The position numbers were made by a program, and so were the translations under genes. A stretch of DNA of 64,000 nucleotides from Prado023 sp963697345 (GTDB lineage: Bacteria; Actinomycetota; Actinomycetes; S36-B12; CAIYMF01): positions 496,001 to 560,000 of the forward strand of contig CAVONS010000008.1 in assembly GCA_963697345.1 (NCBI GenBank), read 5' to 3'. Below the pieces are notes generated by a model. It was given only the letters and a program-made list of their open reading frames with translations. It was not told where the DNA came from and ran no database searches. Shown here in pieces: positions 16,670 through 25,008 of the stretch. Within the stretch, counting starts at the first letter, position 1; every line of letters starts with the position of its first letter.

Positions 16670-19183
16670 CTAGATGAAGAAGGCCGCGTTGGACTCGTTG
16701 GCCTCGCCGAGGAACATGGCGACACCCCCGAACTCGACGCCGTCGATGAGCTCCTCCTCGTGCAGGCCCAGCAGGTCCATGGTCATGGTGCACGCGACGA
16801 GGCGAACTCCCGATCGTTGCGCCGATTCGATCAGCTCGGGCAGGCTGGGCACCTTGTTGTCGCGCATGATCTTCTTGATCATCGAGGTGCCGCCGCCGAG
16901 CATGTGCATCTGCGACAGCTTCATGGCCTCCGGCCCGGCGGGCATCATGCGGGCCATCGCCTTGTCGATCAACGACTTGTCCACCTCGGGGGCGTCAGGG
17001 CGCCGCAGCGCATTCAAGCCCCAGAAGGTGAAGAACATCGAGATCTCGTCACCCATAGCCACTGCGCCGTTGGCGATGATGAACGCGGCCAGGACCTTGT
17101 CGAAGTCGCCTGAGAAGACCACGAACGACTTCTTCTCCTTGAGTCGCGCGGCCACGGGATTCATGGTGGCGCCGCCTGCACTTGCCGCTGGGCCTCCCTT
17201 GCGGATCCGTGCCACGACGCCGGGTCCCTCGGGCTTCATGTCCAGGACCTCGTGGCCGTTCTTGGTCGCCCACGCCGGCGCGTCCAGCCGGAAGCCGATG
17301 TCCGAGACGTGGGCAACGATCTCGTCGCCTGCGTTGAGCTCACCCATCTTCTTCTGCAGGGCCATGATGGGTCCCGGGCAGGCCAGCCCGGTGCAGTCGA
17401 GGTCGACCTCGACGCCGGTGCCGATCACCGCAGCAGCAGGCAGTGCGCCCTGCGCCCGCAGCGACTCCTCCTCGGCGTAGGGAGTCATCGGGAACAGCGG
17501 ATCGGGGACGTCGTCTGGGGCGACGTGGTGCCAGGCCCGGAACGTCTTGACCCCACCGACGAGCGTGGCTACGTCGGTGAATCCGCGCTGGACGAGGATG
17601 CGGTGCGCCAGGTAGCTGCGGAACCCCGACGCGCAGTACAGCCGGATCGGGGTGTCCCGGTCCCAGTCCTCCTGCGCCTCCCGCAGCAGGTTCAGGGGCA
17701 CCAGCTCGGCGGCGGGGATGTGCCAGACGTCGTACTCACTGCGGCTGCGGACATCGATGATGCGCGCGCCCTCGCAGTTCGCGGGGTAGTCGGTGGAGAA
17801 CCAGCCGACGAGATCGCCACGCAGGGTGTTGGCGCCCATGAACCCGATCATGTTGACCGCGTCCTTGGCGGATCCGAAGGGCGGGGCGTAGGCCAGTTCG
17901 AGCTTCTCCAGGTCATACACGGTGGCCCCGAGCCGGATCGCCGTGGCGAACACGTCAAGACGTTTGTCGACGCCGTCGAAGCCGGTGATCTGCGCGCCGA
18001 GGATGCGACCGTCGGTCGGCGAGTAGAGGCACTTGACGTCCATCTGGGCGGTGCCCGGGTAGTAGCCGGCATGGCCGGAGGGATGCACGTGCGCCCTGAG
18101 GAACGGGATCTCGGCAGCGCGAAGCTGCTTCTCTGTGGCCCCGGTGCCACCTGCGACCATGTCGAAGACCTTGACGATCGATGTTCCCTGGGTGGACTCG
18201 TACTCCGTGTTCCGACCCAGCATGTTCTCCGCGGCCACCCTGGCCTGCCGGTTCGCAGGGCCGGCCAGCGGGATGATCCAGGACCCACCAAGCACGGTGT
18301 GTGGGACCTCGACCACATCACCGGCGGCGTACACGTCCGGGTGTGAGGTCTGCATGTGCGTGTCCACCCGGATCCCTCCGCTGGGTCCCAGATCGATCCC
18401 GGCTGCAACGGCCAGCTCGGTGTTCGGTCGCACGCCGGCGGACATGATGACCAGGGAGGTCGTCAGGACGCGGCCACTGGTCAGCTCGACAGAGAGGTGG
18501 CCTGCTGGAGATGTCGTGAAGGCCGCCGCAGCGGTGCCCAGGTGCAGTGCGAGGCCCTGAGCGCGCAGGTAGTTCTCCATCGGCGTGGAGAGCTCCTTGT
18601 CCAGCGGCGGCATGATCTGGTCGGTCATCTCCACGATCTCCACCGCCAGCCCCCGCTCGTGCAGGTTCTCGGCCATCTCCAGGCCGATGTAGCCGGCACC
18701 GATGACCACCGCGTGCTTGAGCCGGTCCGGTTCGGCAACGATGGCGTCGACCTTGGCCTTGATGTCGTCCATGTCCTCGACGTTGCGCAGGACCATGACA
18801 TCGGGATGATCCAGACCAGGCAGGCGTGGGCGGAACGGTGACGACCCGGGGCACAGCGCCAGCTTGTCCCATGTCTCGAGGTACTCCTCACCGGTAGCCA
18901 GGTTCCGCGCGGTCACGGTGCGCCCATCGAGGTCCAGTGCGGTCACCTCGGTTCCGATCCGCACGTCGATGTCCAGCGAGTCCCGCAGGCTCTGCGGGGT
19001 CTGCAGGAGCAGCCGATCGCGATCCTTGATCACCTCTCCGATGTGATAGGGCAATCCGCAGTTGGCGAAGGAGACGTTGCCGGACTTCTCAAAGACGATG
19101 ATCTCCGCAAACTCATCGAGACGCCGTGCGCGTGCCGCCACTGAGGCACCACCTGCCACGCCGCCCACCACGACCACCTTCAT
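16670..19183 (-). CDS. Four-module fusion: CoA-disulfide reductase-like flavoprotein, rhodanese, TusA, DsrE
   Basis: 837 residues. Module 1 (about 1-445) is a pyridine-nucleotide disulfide oxidoreductase of the CoA-disulfide reductase/NADH oxidase type: GGVAGGASVAAR FAD loop, the single redox cysteine in SFANCGLPYHIG, and AVVIGAGYIGLEMAE for NAD(P)H. Module 2 (about 460-555) is a rhodanese with active-site CASGFRS. Module 3 (about 585-660) is TusA-like, LDCTGLACPGPIMAL. Module 4 (about 680-837) is DsrE2-like with a Cys in VACTMTMDL. Together they suggest persulfide or CoA-persulfide reduction and sulfane-sulfur relay in the cytoplasm. ATG 19183 follows CGGAGAC; longer in-frame sequence upstream is unconserved. 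Confidence 0.88.
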   Translation of the reverse strand: MKVVVVGGVAGGASVAARARRLDEFAEIIVFEKSGNVSFANCGLPYHIGEVIKDRDRLLLQTPQSLRDSLDIDVRIGTEVTALDLDGRTVTARNLATGEEYLETWDKLALCPGSSPFRPRLPGLDHPDVMVLRNVEDMDDIKAKVDAIVAEPDRLKHAVVIGAGYIGLEMAENLHERGLAVEIVEMTDQIMPPLDKELSTPMENYLRAQGLALHLGTAAAAFTTSPAGHLSVELTSGRVLTTSLVIMSAGVRPNTELAVAAGIDLGPSGGIRVDTHMQTSHPDVYAAGDVVEVPHTVLGGSWIIPLAGPANRQARVAAENMLGRNTEYESTQGTSIVKVFDMVAGGTGATEKQLRAAEIPFLRAHVHPSGHAGYYPGTAQMDVKCLYSPTDGRILGAQITGFDGVDKRLDVFATAIRLGATVYDLEKLELAYAPPFGSAKDAVNMIGFMGANTLRGDLVGWFSTDYPANCEGARIIDVRSRSEYDVWHIPAAELVPLNLLREAQEDWDRDTPIRLYCASGFRSYLAHRILVQRGFTDVATLVGGVKTFRAWHHVAPDDVPDPLFPMTPYAEEESLRAQGALPAAAVIGTGVEVDLDCTGLACPGPIMALQKKMGELNAGDEIVAHVSDIGFRLDAPAWATKNGHEVLDMKPEGPGVVARIRKGGPAASAGGATMNPVAARLKEKKSFVVFSGDFDKVLAAFIIANGAVAMGDEISMFFTFWGLNALRRPDAPEVDKSLIDKAMARMMPAGPEAMKLSQMHMLGGGTSMIKKIMRDNKVPSLPELIESAQRSGVRLVACTMTMDLLGLHEEELIDGVEFGGVAMFLGEANESNAAFFI

Positions 19184-19224
19184 GATGTCTCCGATCCGCG
19201 TCCGATCCGTTGCTGGGACCTCCG

Positions 19225-19230
19225 ACGCTA
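19225..19230 (-). promoter_or_regulatory. -10 box of the sulfur-redox gene
   Basis: On the minus strand this reads TAGCGT, about 40 bases upstream of ATG 19183, leaving a leader that holds the GGAGAC ribosome binding site. The -35 region is weak. Confidence 0.3.
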
Positions 19231-19330
19231 GTTCGTCCGGGGTTCGGGTGGCGCACTGAGACAGGCTGATCAGGGCCGACGGGAGCACCCGCGGTGCGTG
19301 TCGCACGACACGGGCGCGATGGGGCGCCGA

Positions 19331-19336
19331 TAGGGT
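19331..19336 (+). promoter_or_regulatory. -10 box of ruvCAB
   Basis: TAGGGT lies immediately upstream of the LexA box. Transcription would begin inside the operator, so LexA binding would block RNA polymerase directly. Confidence 0.55.
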
Positions 19337-19337
19337 G

Positions 19338-19351
19338 CGAACACCTGTTCG
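19338..19351. promoter_or_regulatory. LexA (SOS) box of the ruvCAB operon
   Basis: CGAACACCTGTTCG matches the Gram-positive/actinobacterial SOS consensus CGAAC-N4-GTTCG without a mismatch. It overlaps the predicted transcript start of ruvC, 16 bases before the start codon, implying DNA-damage induction of the Holliday-junction operon. Confidence 0.85.
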
Positions 19352-19366
19352 TATCGGGAGGTGGGC

Positions 19367-19987
19367 GTGCGCGTACTCGGAGTCGACCCCGGCCTGACCC
19401 GGTGCGGGCTGGGTGTGGTGGACGGAGCGATCGGTCGACCCCTGACCCTTGCGCATGTGGAGGTCGTCCGGACGCCTGCCGGCGATCCGCTGCCTGAGCG
19501 TCTGCTGGCCATCAGCACCCGGATCGGCGAGCTGATCCGGGTGACGGCGCCGGACGTCGTGGTCGTCGAGCGGATGTTCAGCCAGCACAACCTGCACTCC
19601 GTCATGGGCACGGCACAGGCCTCGGCGGTGGCGGTCCTGGCGGCGGCAGAGGCGGGCCTGCCGGTGGCGTGGCACACCCCCACCGAGGTGAAGGCCGCAG
19701 TCACCGGCAGTGGGCGGGCGGACAAGGCGCAGGTTGCCGGCATGGTCGTGCGGATCCTGCGACTTCCGACGGCGCCGACGCCCGTGGATGCCACTGATGC
19801 CCTGGCGCTGGCGATCTGCCAAGTCTGGCGCGGGTCGGCCACGTCGCGGATCGACGCCGCTGTCGCGGCATCGGCCCCGTCCCGGATCCCGAAGGCGGCC
19901 ACCCGTGCCGCGGGGAGCAGGAACGCCCGCGCATCCCGGCCGAGCCCCGGTGCAGGCCTCGGTGTCCGCGCAGGCGGTGCCCGGTGA
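19367..19987 (+). CDS. ruvC: Crossover junction endodeoxyribonuclease RuvC
   Basis: 206 residues. RuvC resolves Holliday junctions as a dimer. The four catalytic acids are visible: Asp in LGVDPGLTRCG, Glu in VVVERMFSQHN and two Asp in PVDATDALALAIC. The C-terminal 50 residues are Ala/Arg/Ser-rich and longer than in short family members. GTG 19367 is preferred to GTG 19361 because GGGAGG then has suitable spacing. The stop overlaps ruvA by 4 bases. Confidence 0.94.
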   Translation: MRVLGVDPGLTRCGLGVVDGAIGRPLTLAHVEVVRTPAGDPLPERLLAISTRIGELIRVTAPDVVVVERMFSQHNLHSVMGTAQASAVAVLAAAEAGLPVAWHTPTEVKAAVTGSGRADKAQVAGMVVRILRLPTAPTPVDATDALALAICQVWRGSATSRIDAAVAASAPSRIPKAATRAAGSRNARASRPSPGAGLGVRAGGAR

Positions 19988-20592
19988 TCTCCTTCGTGCA
20001 CGGTCGGGTCGCCTCCGTGGGCGTGGACCACGCCGTCATCGACGTGGGTGGTGTTGGGCTCAACGTCCTGTGCGGGCCGCGGGCACTGGCTGATCTTCGC
20101 GTCGGGGCCTCGGCGCGGGTCGCCACTGCGCTGGTCGTCCGCGAGGACTCCCTGACCCTGTTCGGATTCGTCGACGAGGAGGAGCGCCAGGCTTTCGAGG
20201 CGCTGCAGTCGGTCACCGGCGTGGGGCCGCGCACCGCGCAGGCGATCCTCTCGGTCCTGACCGTGGAGCAGCTGCGCGCGGCGGTCGCCAGCGATGACCT
20301 GGTGACGTTGTCCAAACCCCCCGGCATCGGACGCAAGGGCGCCGCGCGGATCGCCCTGGAGCTCAAGGATCGGATCGGAGCCCCCACTGCTGCCCAGGTC
20401 GGTTCGACACCGGTCGACGACTGGTCGACACCCGTGGTGGACGGCCTGATCGCCCTGGGCTGGCCGCCCCGCGATGCGCGGGCAGCGGCCGACGCGGTGA
20501 ACGAGGAGGCCGATGCAGTCCTGGCGGAGGGTGGCCAGCCGTCCGTCCCGGCACTGCTGCGTTCGGCGCTACGACATCTGGACCGCGCATGA
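19984..20592 (+). CDS. ruvA: Holliday junction branch migration protein RuvA
   Basis: 202 residues. RuvA binds the four-way junction as a tetramer and loads RuvB. OB-fold domain I (MISFVHGRVASV, LFGFVDEEERQAFE), paired helix-hairpin-helix motifs (LQSVTGVGPRTAQAIL and LSKPPGIGRKGAARIALEL) and the C-terminal domain III that contacts RuvB (VVDGLIALGWPPRDA) are all recognisable. GTG start overlaps ruvC and the stop overlaps ruvB. Confidence 0.95.
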   Translation: MISFVHGRVASVGVDHAVIDVGGVGLNVLCGPRALADLRVGASARVATALVVREDSLTLFGFVDEEERQAFEALQSVTGVGPRTAQAILSVLTVEQLRAAVASDDLVTLSKPPGIGRKGAARIALELKDRIGAPTAAQVGSTPVDDWSTPVVDGLIALGWPPRDARAAADAVNEEADAVLAEGGQPSVPALLRSALRHLDRA

Positions 20593-21665
20593 ACGATGAC
20601 GCACTGCTCGATGGTGCGGCCGACCCCGAGGACATCGCCGCCGAGGGGGCGCTGCGCCCCCGCAGCCTGGCGGACTTCATCGGCCAGGACCGGGTGCGCT
20701 CCCAGTTGGGGCTGGTCCTCGAGGCGGCGCGCCACCGGACAGCCACGGCTGATCACGTGCTGCTCTCCGGTCCGCCGGGGCTCGGCAAGACGACATTGGC
20801 CATGATCATCGCGGGGGAGATGTCGGCCCCGATGCGCATCACGTCCGGCCCGGCCATCCAGCACGCGGGCGACCTCGCGGCTGTGCTGAGCAGCCTCGTG
20901 CCGGGGGAGGTGCTGTTCCTCGACGAGATCCATCGGATGGCCCGCCCGGCCGAGGAGATGCTGTACGTGGCCATGGAGGACTTCCGCGTCGACATCGTGG
21001 TCGGCAAGGGCCCGGGAGCCACCGCGATCCCGCTGGACCTGGCGCCCTTCACCCTCGTCGGGGCCACGACACGGGCCGGCCTCCTGCCCGGACCGCTGCG
21101 CGACCGGTTCGGGTTCACGGCGCACATGGACTTCTACGCGGACTCCGACCTGTACACGATCGTCAACCGCTCCGCCCGGCTGATGGGTGTCGAGATCGAT
21201 GCCGAAGGGGCCGCCGAGATCGCCGGACGCTCCCGGGGCACGCCGCGGGTGGCAAACCGGCTCCTGAGGCGCGTGCGCGACTACGCGCTGGTGCACTCGG
21301 ACAGCACCATCAACCAGCGGACCGCTCACGCCGCGCTGGACCTCTACGAGGTGGATGCCCTGGGGCTGGACCGGCTCGACCGGTCGGTGCTGGAGGCCCT
21401 CTTGGGCACGTTCCGGGGTGGCCCGGTCGGTCTCTCAACCCTCGCCGTGGCAGTTGCCGAGGAGCCCGAGACGGTGGAGACGGTGGCTGAGCCCTTCCTG
21501 GTTCGGGCCGGGCTGCTGTACCGGACGCCGCGCGGGCGGGTCGCCACGGACGCCGCGTGGCGGCATCTGGGGATGACACCGCCAGTCTCCATGGGCCAGG
21601 CAGGCCTCCCCTTCGAGGGCGACGCACCGGGCGGGGATGAAGGAGGAACCGCCACAGGCGTCTAG
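20589..21665 (+). CDS. ruvB: Holliday junction branch migration ATPase RuvB
   Basis: 358-residue AAA+ motor. Walker A GPPGLGKTT, Walker B FLDEIHR, sensor 1 GATTRAG, the arginine-finger segment GPLRDRFG and the C-terminal winged helix (TPRGRVATDAAWRHL) are complete. It drives branch migration with RuvA. The last gene of the LexA-controlled operon; its stop codon is embedded in the -10 box proposed for yajC. Confidence 0.96.
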   Translation: MNDDALLDGAADPEDIAAEGALRPRSLADFIGQDRVRSQLGLVLEAARHRTATADHVLLSGPPGLGKTTLAMIIAGEMSAPMRITSGPAIQHAGDLAAVLSSLVPGEVLFLDEIHRMARPAEEMLYVAMEDFRVDIVVGKGPGATAIPLDLAPFTLVGATTRAGLLPGPLRDRFGFTAHMDFYADSDLYTIVNRSARLMGVEIDAEGAAEIAGRSRGTPRVANRLLRRVRDYALVHSDSTINQRTAHAALDLYEVDALGLDRLDRSVLEALLGTFRGGPVGLSTLAVAVAEEPETVETVAEPFLVRAGLLYRTPRGRVATDAAWRHLGMTPPVSMGQAGLPFEGDAPGGDEGGTATGV

Positions 21666-21668
21666 AAT
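21663..21668 (+). promoter_or_regulatory. -10 box upstream of yajC-secDF
   Basis: TAGAAT overlaps the ruvB stop codon and would initiate near 21675, leaving a short leader with GGAAAGG before ATG 21697. It would let the essential Sec genes be expressed independently of the SOS-controlled ruv operon. Confidence 0.45.
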
Positions 21669-21696
21669 CGGGCGCAATTGTGCGGAAAGGTCCTCC

Positions 21697-22065
21697 ATGA
21701 CGCTCGGCGAACTCCTGCCTCTGGTTGCCATCGCGGCGGCCTTCTGGTTCTTCCTCATCCGTCCCACCAGTGCGCGCCGCAAGGCTCAGGCCAAGCTTGT
21801 GGCCTCGCTGGCGCCCGGGCAGCACGTGATGACCACGGCCGGGGTCTTCGGCACCCTGGTGGCCATCGATGGCGAGCGGGTGCGGATCGAGGTGGCCCCG
21901 GGGGTCGAGATCGAGATGCTGGCCCAGGCCGTGGCACAGACGGTCCCCAGCGCCGCAGCACAGACGGATCCCGACTCCTGGGAGCAGGGATCCGACGAGC
22001 TGGACCTCCCCGAGGCGACCGAGGAGTCCACCGAGGAGTCGACCCGGGAGGCCGACCGTGGCTAG
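21697..22065 (+). CDS. yajC: Preprotein translocase subunit YajC
   Basis: 122 residues: one N-terminal transmembrane helix (LLPLVAIAAAFWFFLIRP), the conserved RRKAQAKLVASLAPGQHVMTTAGVFGTL cytoplasmic domain and an acidic Glu/Ser/Asp-rich tail. YajC associates with SecDF at the Sec translocon. ATG 21697 follows GGAAAGG. It overlaps secD by 8 bases. Confidence 0.92.
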   Translation: MTLGELLPLVAIAAAFWFFLIRPTSARRKAQAKLVASLAPGQHVMTTAGVFGTLVAIDGERVRIEVAPGVEIEMLAQAVAQTVPSAAAQTDPDSWEQGSDELDLPEATEESTEESTREADRG

Positions 22066-23761
22066 TACCGTCGCCAAGTACCATCCGTGGCGCGTCCTGG
22101 TGCCGATGCTGCTCGGTGTGGTCATCCTCGCCGGATGGGCCTTCTGGCCCGGGCAGAGCAACACCCCCCAGCTGGGGCTGGACCTCCAGGGCGGCACACA
22201 GGTCACGCTGCTGCCCACGGCCAGTCCCGGTACCGAGGGCTCCATCACTGACGAGCAGCTCGACCAGGCCGTCAGCATCATCCGCCAGCGTGTCAACGGG
22301 CTCGGTGTCGCGGAGTCCGAGGTCACCGTGCAGGGCTCGGGTGACAACGCGGCGATCATCGTGTCGGTGCCGGGCTCCGTGCCGCAGGACCGCCTCGTCG
22401 AACTCGTGGGACGTACAGCGCAGTTGGCCTTCCGCGCCGTCGAGGCGATCACCACGCCGGAGGGGATCGACCCGAACGCACCGCAGACGGAGGATCCGCA
22501 GGTCTCGGCCACACCGACGGACCCGGCGCCGACCCCGACGGATGGGTCCTCACCCACCCCGTCGGAGGAGCCCTCCGCCAGCGCGACACCCTCAGACGAG
22601 CCGTCAGCCTCCGCAAGCCCCAGCCCGAGCGCTGCACCCGCGGTGGAACAGCCTGAGATCCCCGTCCAGGCGGCGGAGAACGACCTCGAGTTCCAGGAGC
22701 GGGCGATCCGTCTGGACTGCCTCTCCCCGGAGAACCGCTCCGGTACGCCCGACGACCAGCAGCTGTGGCTCGCCACGTGCGACCGTGATGGCTTCGCCAA
22801 GTACATCCTGCAGCCCGCATTCATCCTCGGTACCCAGGTGACCGACGCCCAGGCGCAGTTGGACCCGCAGACCAACCAGTGGTCGGTGTCGCTGACCTTC
22901 GACAGTGAGGGTGCCGCCAAGCTGGCGACCATCTCGGCCGACATCTTCGACAACACGCCCCCACAGAACCAGTTCGCGATCGTGCTGGACGGCATCGTCT
23001 ACAGCGCCCCGTCGTTCCTCGAGCCGATTGCCGGAGGCCAGGCGCAGATCACAGGTGACTTCACGATCGACGAGTCCACTGACCTCGCCAACGTCCTGAA
23101 GTTCGGCTCGTTGCCCATCAGCCTCGAGGTCGGGCAGATCACCTCGATCACGCCCACCGTCGGCGAGGACTACCTGCGGGCTGGGCTGCTGGCCGGTGCG
23201 ATCGGCCTGGTCCTGGTCGGCCTGTACCTCATGGCCTACTACCGAGCCCTGGGTCTTGTCGCCGTCTTCAGCCTCGTGATCGCCGGTGTCATCACCTACT
23301 GCCTGTTCGTGCTGTTCGGCCGGACGCTGGGCTTCACCCTCACGTTGGCCGGTGTCACGGGGGCCATCGTGGCCATCGGCATCACCGCTGACTCCTTCAT
23401 CGTCTACTTCGAGCGACTGCGTGATGAGGTCCGTGACGGCAAGACGCTGCGGGTGGCGGCCGAGACCGGCTGGATCCGTGCTCGTCGCACGCTCCTGGCC
23501 GCTGACTTCGTGTCGCTGCTGGGTGCTGTGGTCCTCTACGTCCTGAGCATCGGCAGCGTTCGTGGCTTCGCCTTCGCACTGGGTCTGACCACCGTCATCG
23601 ACGTGATCGTTGCCTTCACGTTCACGCGGCCGATCGTGGCGATCCTGGCCACGACCCGGTTCTTCCAGTCCGGGCACCCGCTCAGCGGCGTCGATCCCCG
23701 GCGACTGGGCATACCCGATCCGCCCGCGCCCCGGCCCGCGGCCACCGCAGGGAGGAAGTAG
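22058..23761 (+). CDS. secD: Protein translocase subunit SecD
   Basis: 567-residue RND-family component that uses the proton gradient to pull exported proteins. TM1 (VLVPMLLGVVILAGWAF) and LGLDLQGGTQV open the protein; the P1 domain holds VSIIRQRVNGLGVAE and FVMAD-equivalent segments, and the final five TMs follow PTVGEDYLRAGLLAGAIGL. An insert of about 55 Pro/Ser/Thr/Ala residues (roughly 145-200) interrupts the extracellular domain, a feature of actinobacterial SecD. GTG 22058 follows GGGAGG inside the end of yajC. Confidence 0.94.
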   Translation: MASTVAKYHPWRVLVPMLLGVVILAGWAFWPGQSNTPQLGLDLQGGTQVTLLPTASPGTEGSITDEQLDQAVSIIRQRVNGLGVAESEVTVQGSGDNAAIIVSVPGSVPQDRLVELVGRTAQLAFRAVEAITTPEGIDPNAPQTEDPQVSATPTDPAPTPTDGSSPTPSEEPSASATPSDEPSASASPSPSAAPAVEQPEIPVQAAENDLEFQERAIRLDCLSPENRSGTPDDQQLWLATCDRDGFAKYILQPAFILGTQVTDAQAQLDPQTNQWSVSLTFDSEGAAKLATISADIFDNTPPQNQFAIVLDGIVYSAPSFLEPIAGGQAQITGDFTIDESTDLANVLKFGSLPISLEVGQITSITPTVGEDYLRAGLLAGAIGLVLVGLYLMAYYRALGLVAVFSLVIAGVITYCLFVLFGRTLGFTLTLAGVTGAIVAIGITADSFIVYFERLRDEVRDGKTLRVAAETGWIRARRTLLAADFVSLLGAVVLYVLSIGSVRGFAFALGLTTVIDVIVAFTFTRPIVAILATTRFFQSGHPLSGVDPRRLGIPDPPAPRPAATAGRK

Positions 23762-23763
23762 CC

Positions 23764-24948
23764 ATGTCCCGCATGGGAGCCCTCGGGCACAAGCTCTACT
23801 CCGGCGAGGTGTCCTACGACATCGTCGGCAAGCGACGTCGTTGGTACGCCGTCTCGGCGGCCATCGTCCTCGTGGCGCTGCTGTCCCTGGCAGTGCGTGG
23901 CCTGAACCTGGGCATCGAGTTCACCGGTGGCGCCGAGTACCAGGTGCCGTCTGCCTCGTGCACCCTGGACCAGGCGCGCACGGCTGTGGAGGAGACGGGC
24001 GTGGAGCCGGTCACCGTCACCCAGCTGGGCAACGACTCGATCCGGATCACCACCGAGGCAGTCGACAACGCAACGAGCCTTGAGATCCGGGCCTCGTTGG
24101 CCGAGGCGTGCGCAGTCGAACCCGACGCGGTCTCCGTGCAGCTGGTCGGACCGAGCTGGGGCAGCGAGATCACCCAGAAGGCCCTCACTGCGCTCGTGGT
24201 GTTCCTGGGGCTGCTGTCGGTGTTCCTGGCCATCTACTTCGACTGGCGGATGGCCGTGGCCGCCCTCGTCGCCCTGGTGCACGACATCCTCATCACCGTC
24301 GGGGTCTACTCAGTCCTGCAGTTCGAGGTGACGCCGAGCACGCTCATCGGCATCCTGACCATCCTCGGCTATTCGCTCTACGACACAGTGGTCGTCTTCG
24401 ACAAGGTCAAGGAGAACACCCGAGGGGTGCTCGGCCAGAGTCGCCAGACCTACTCCCAGTCAGCGAACCTGGCGGTGAACCAGACACTGGTCCGGAGCAT
24501 CAACACCTCGATCGTGGCCCTGCTGCCCGTCGGGGCGATCCTCTTCGTCGGCGCGGGCCTGCTGGGTGCCGGCACGCTGAAGGACCTGTCGCTGGCGCTG
24601 TTCGTGGGTATCGCGGCCGGCACGTACTCCTCGATCTTCATCGCGACGCCGTTCCTCGCCCAGCTCATGGAGCGCGACCCGCAGATGCAGGCGCTGGCAC
24701 GTCGCGTCCAGGCACGTGGCTCGTCGGCGAAGGGCTCGGCCAAGGGTGCCAAGGCCCCGGCGGCCACCTCGGCCGGGGGCAAGGCCTCCTCCGATGAATC
24801 GGGGCAGACGGGACCGCCGGGTGATGCTGACGACGGCGCGGATGCCGAGGCTGAGGACACCGGGGCCATGGACCGCGCCAGGGCTCGAAGGCAGGGCACC
24901 GGCAATCGCCATCAGCCGAAGCGGAGCAGTAGGGCTGACCGGCACTGA
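23764..24948 (+). CDS. secF: Protein translocase subunit SecF
   Basis: 394 residues. SecF partners SecD. LYSGEVSYDIVGKRRRWYAVS leads into TM1; GIEFTGGAEYQV is the conserved domain start; VALVHDILITVGVYS and the LIGILTILGYSLYDTVVVFDKVKENTR segment are characteristic SecF membrane motifs. The last 75 residues form a charged Ala/Lys/Asp-rich cytoplasmic tail. It begins 2 bases after secD. Confidence 0.95.
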   Translation: MSRMGALGHKLYSGEVSYDIVGKRRRWYAVSAAIVLVALLSLAVRGLNLGIEFTGGAEYQVPSASCTLDQARTAVEETGVEPVTVTQLGNDSIRITTEAVDNATSLEIRASLAEACAVEPDAVSVQLVGPSWGSEITQKALTALVVFLGLLSVFLAIYFDWRMAVAALVALVHDILITVGVYSVLQFEVTPSTLIGILTILGYSLYDTVVVFDKVKENTRGVLGQSRQTYSQSANLAVNQTLVRSINTSIVALLPVGAILFVGAGLLGAGTLKDLSLALFVGIAAGTYSSIFIATPFLAQLMERDPQMQALARRVQARGSSAKGSAKGAKAPAATSAGGKASSDESGQTGPPGDADDGADAEAEDTGAMDRARARRQGTGNRHQPKRSSRADRH

Positions 24949-24977
24949 TCTCCCCGGCGCGAGGGTTCCCTGAGTCG

Positions 24978-24983
24978 TACACT
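24978..24983 (+). promoter_or_regulatory. -10 box upstream of relA
   Basis: TACACT between secF and relA would start transcription near 24990, leaving a short leader with AGGAGGAGCAG before GTG 25009. Confidence 0.4.
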
Positions 24984-25008
24984 CGGGACAAAGGGGCAGG
25001 AGGAGCAG

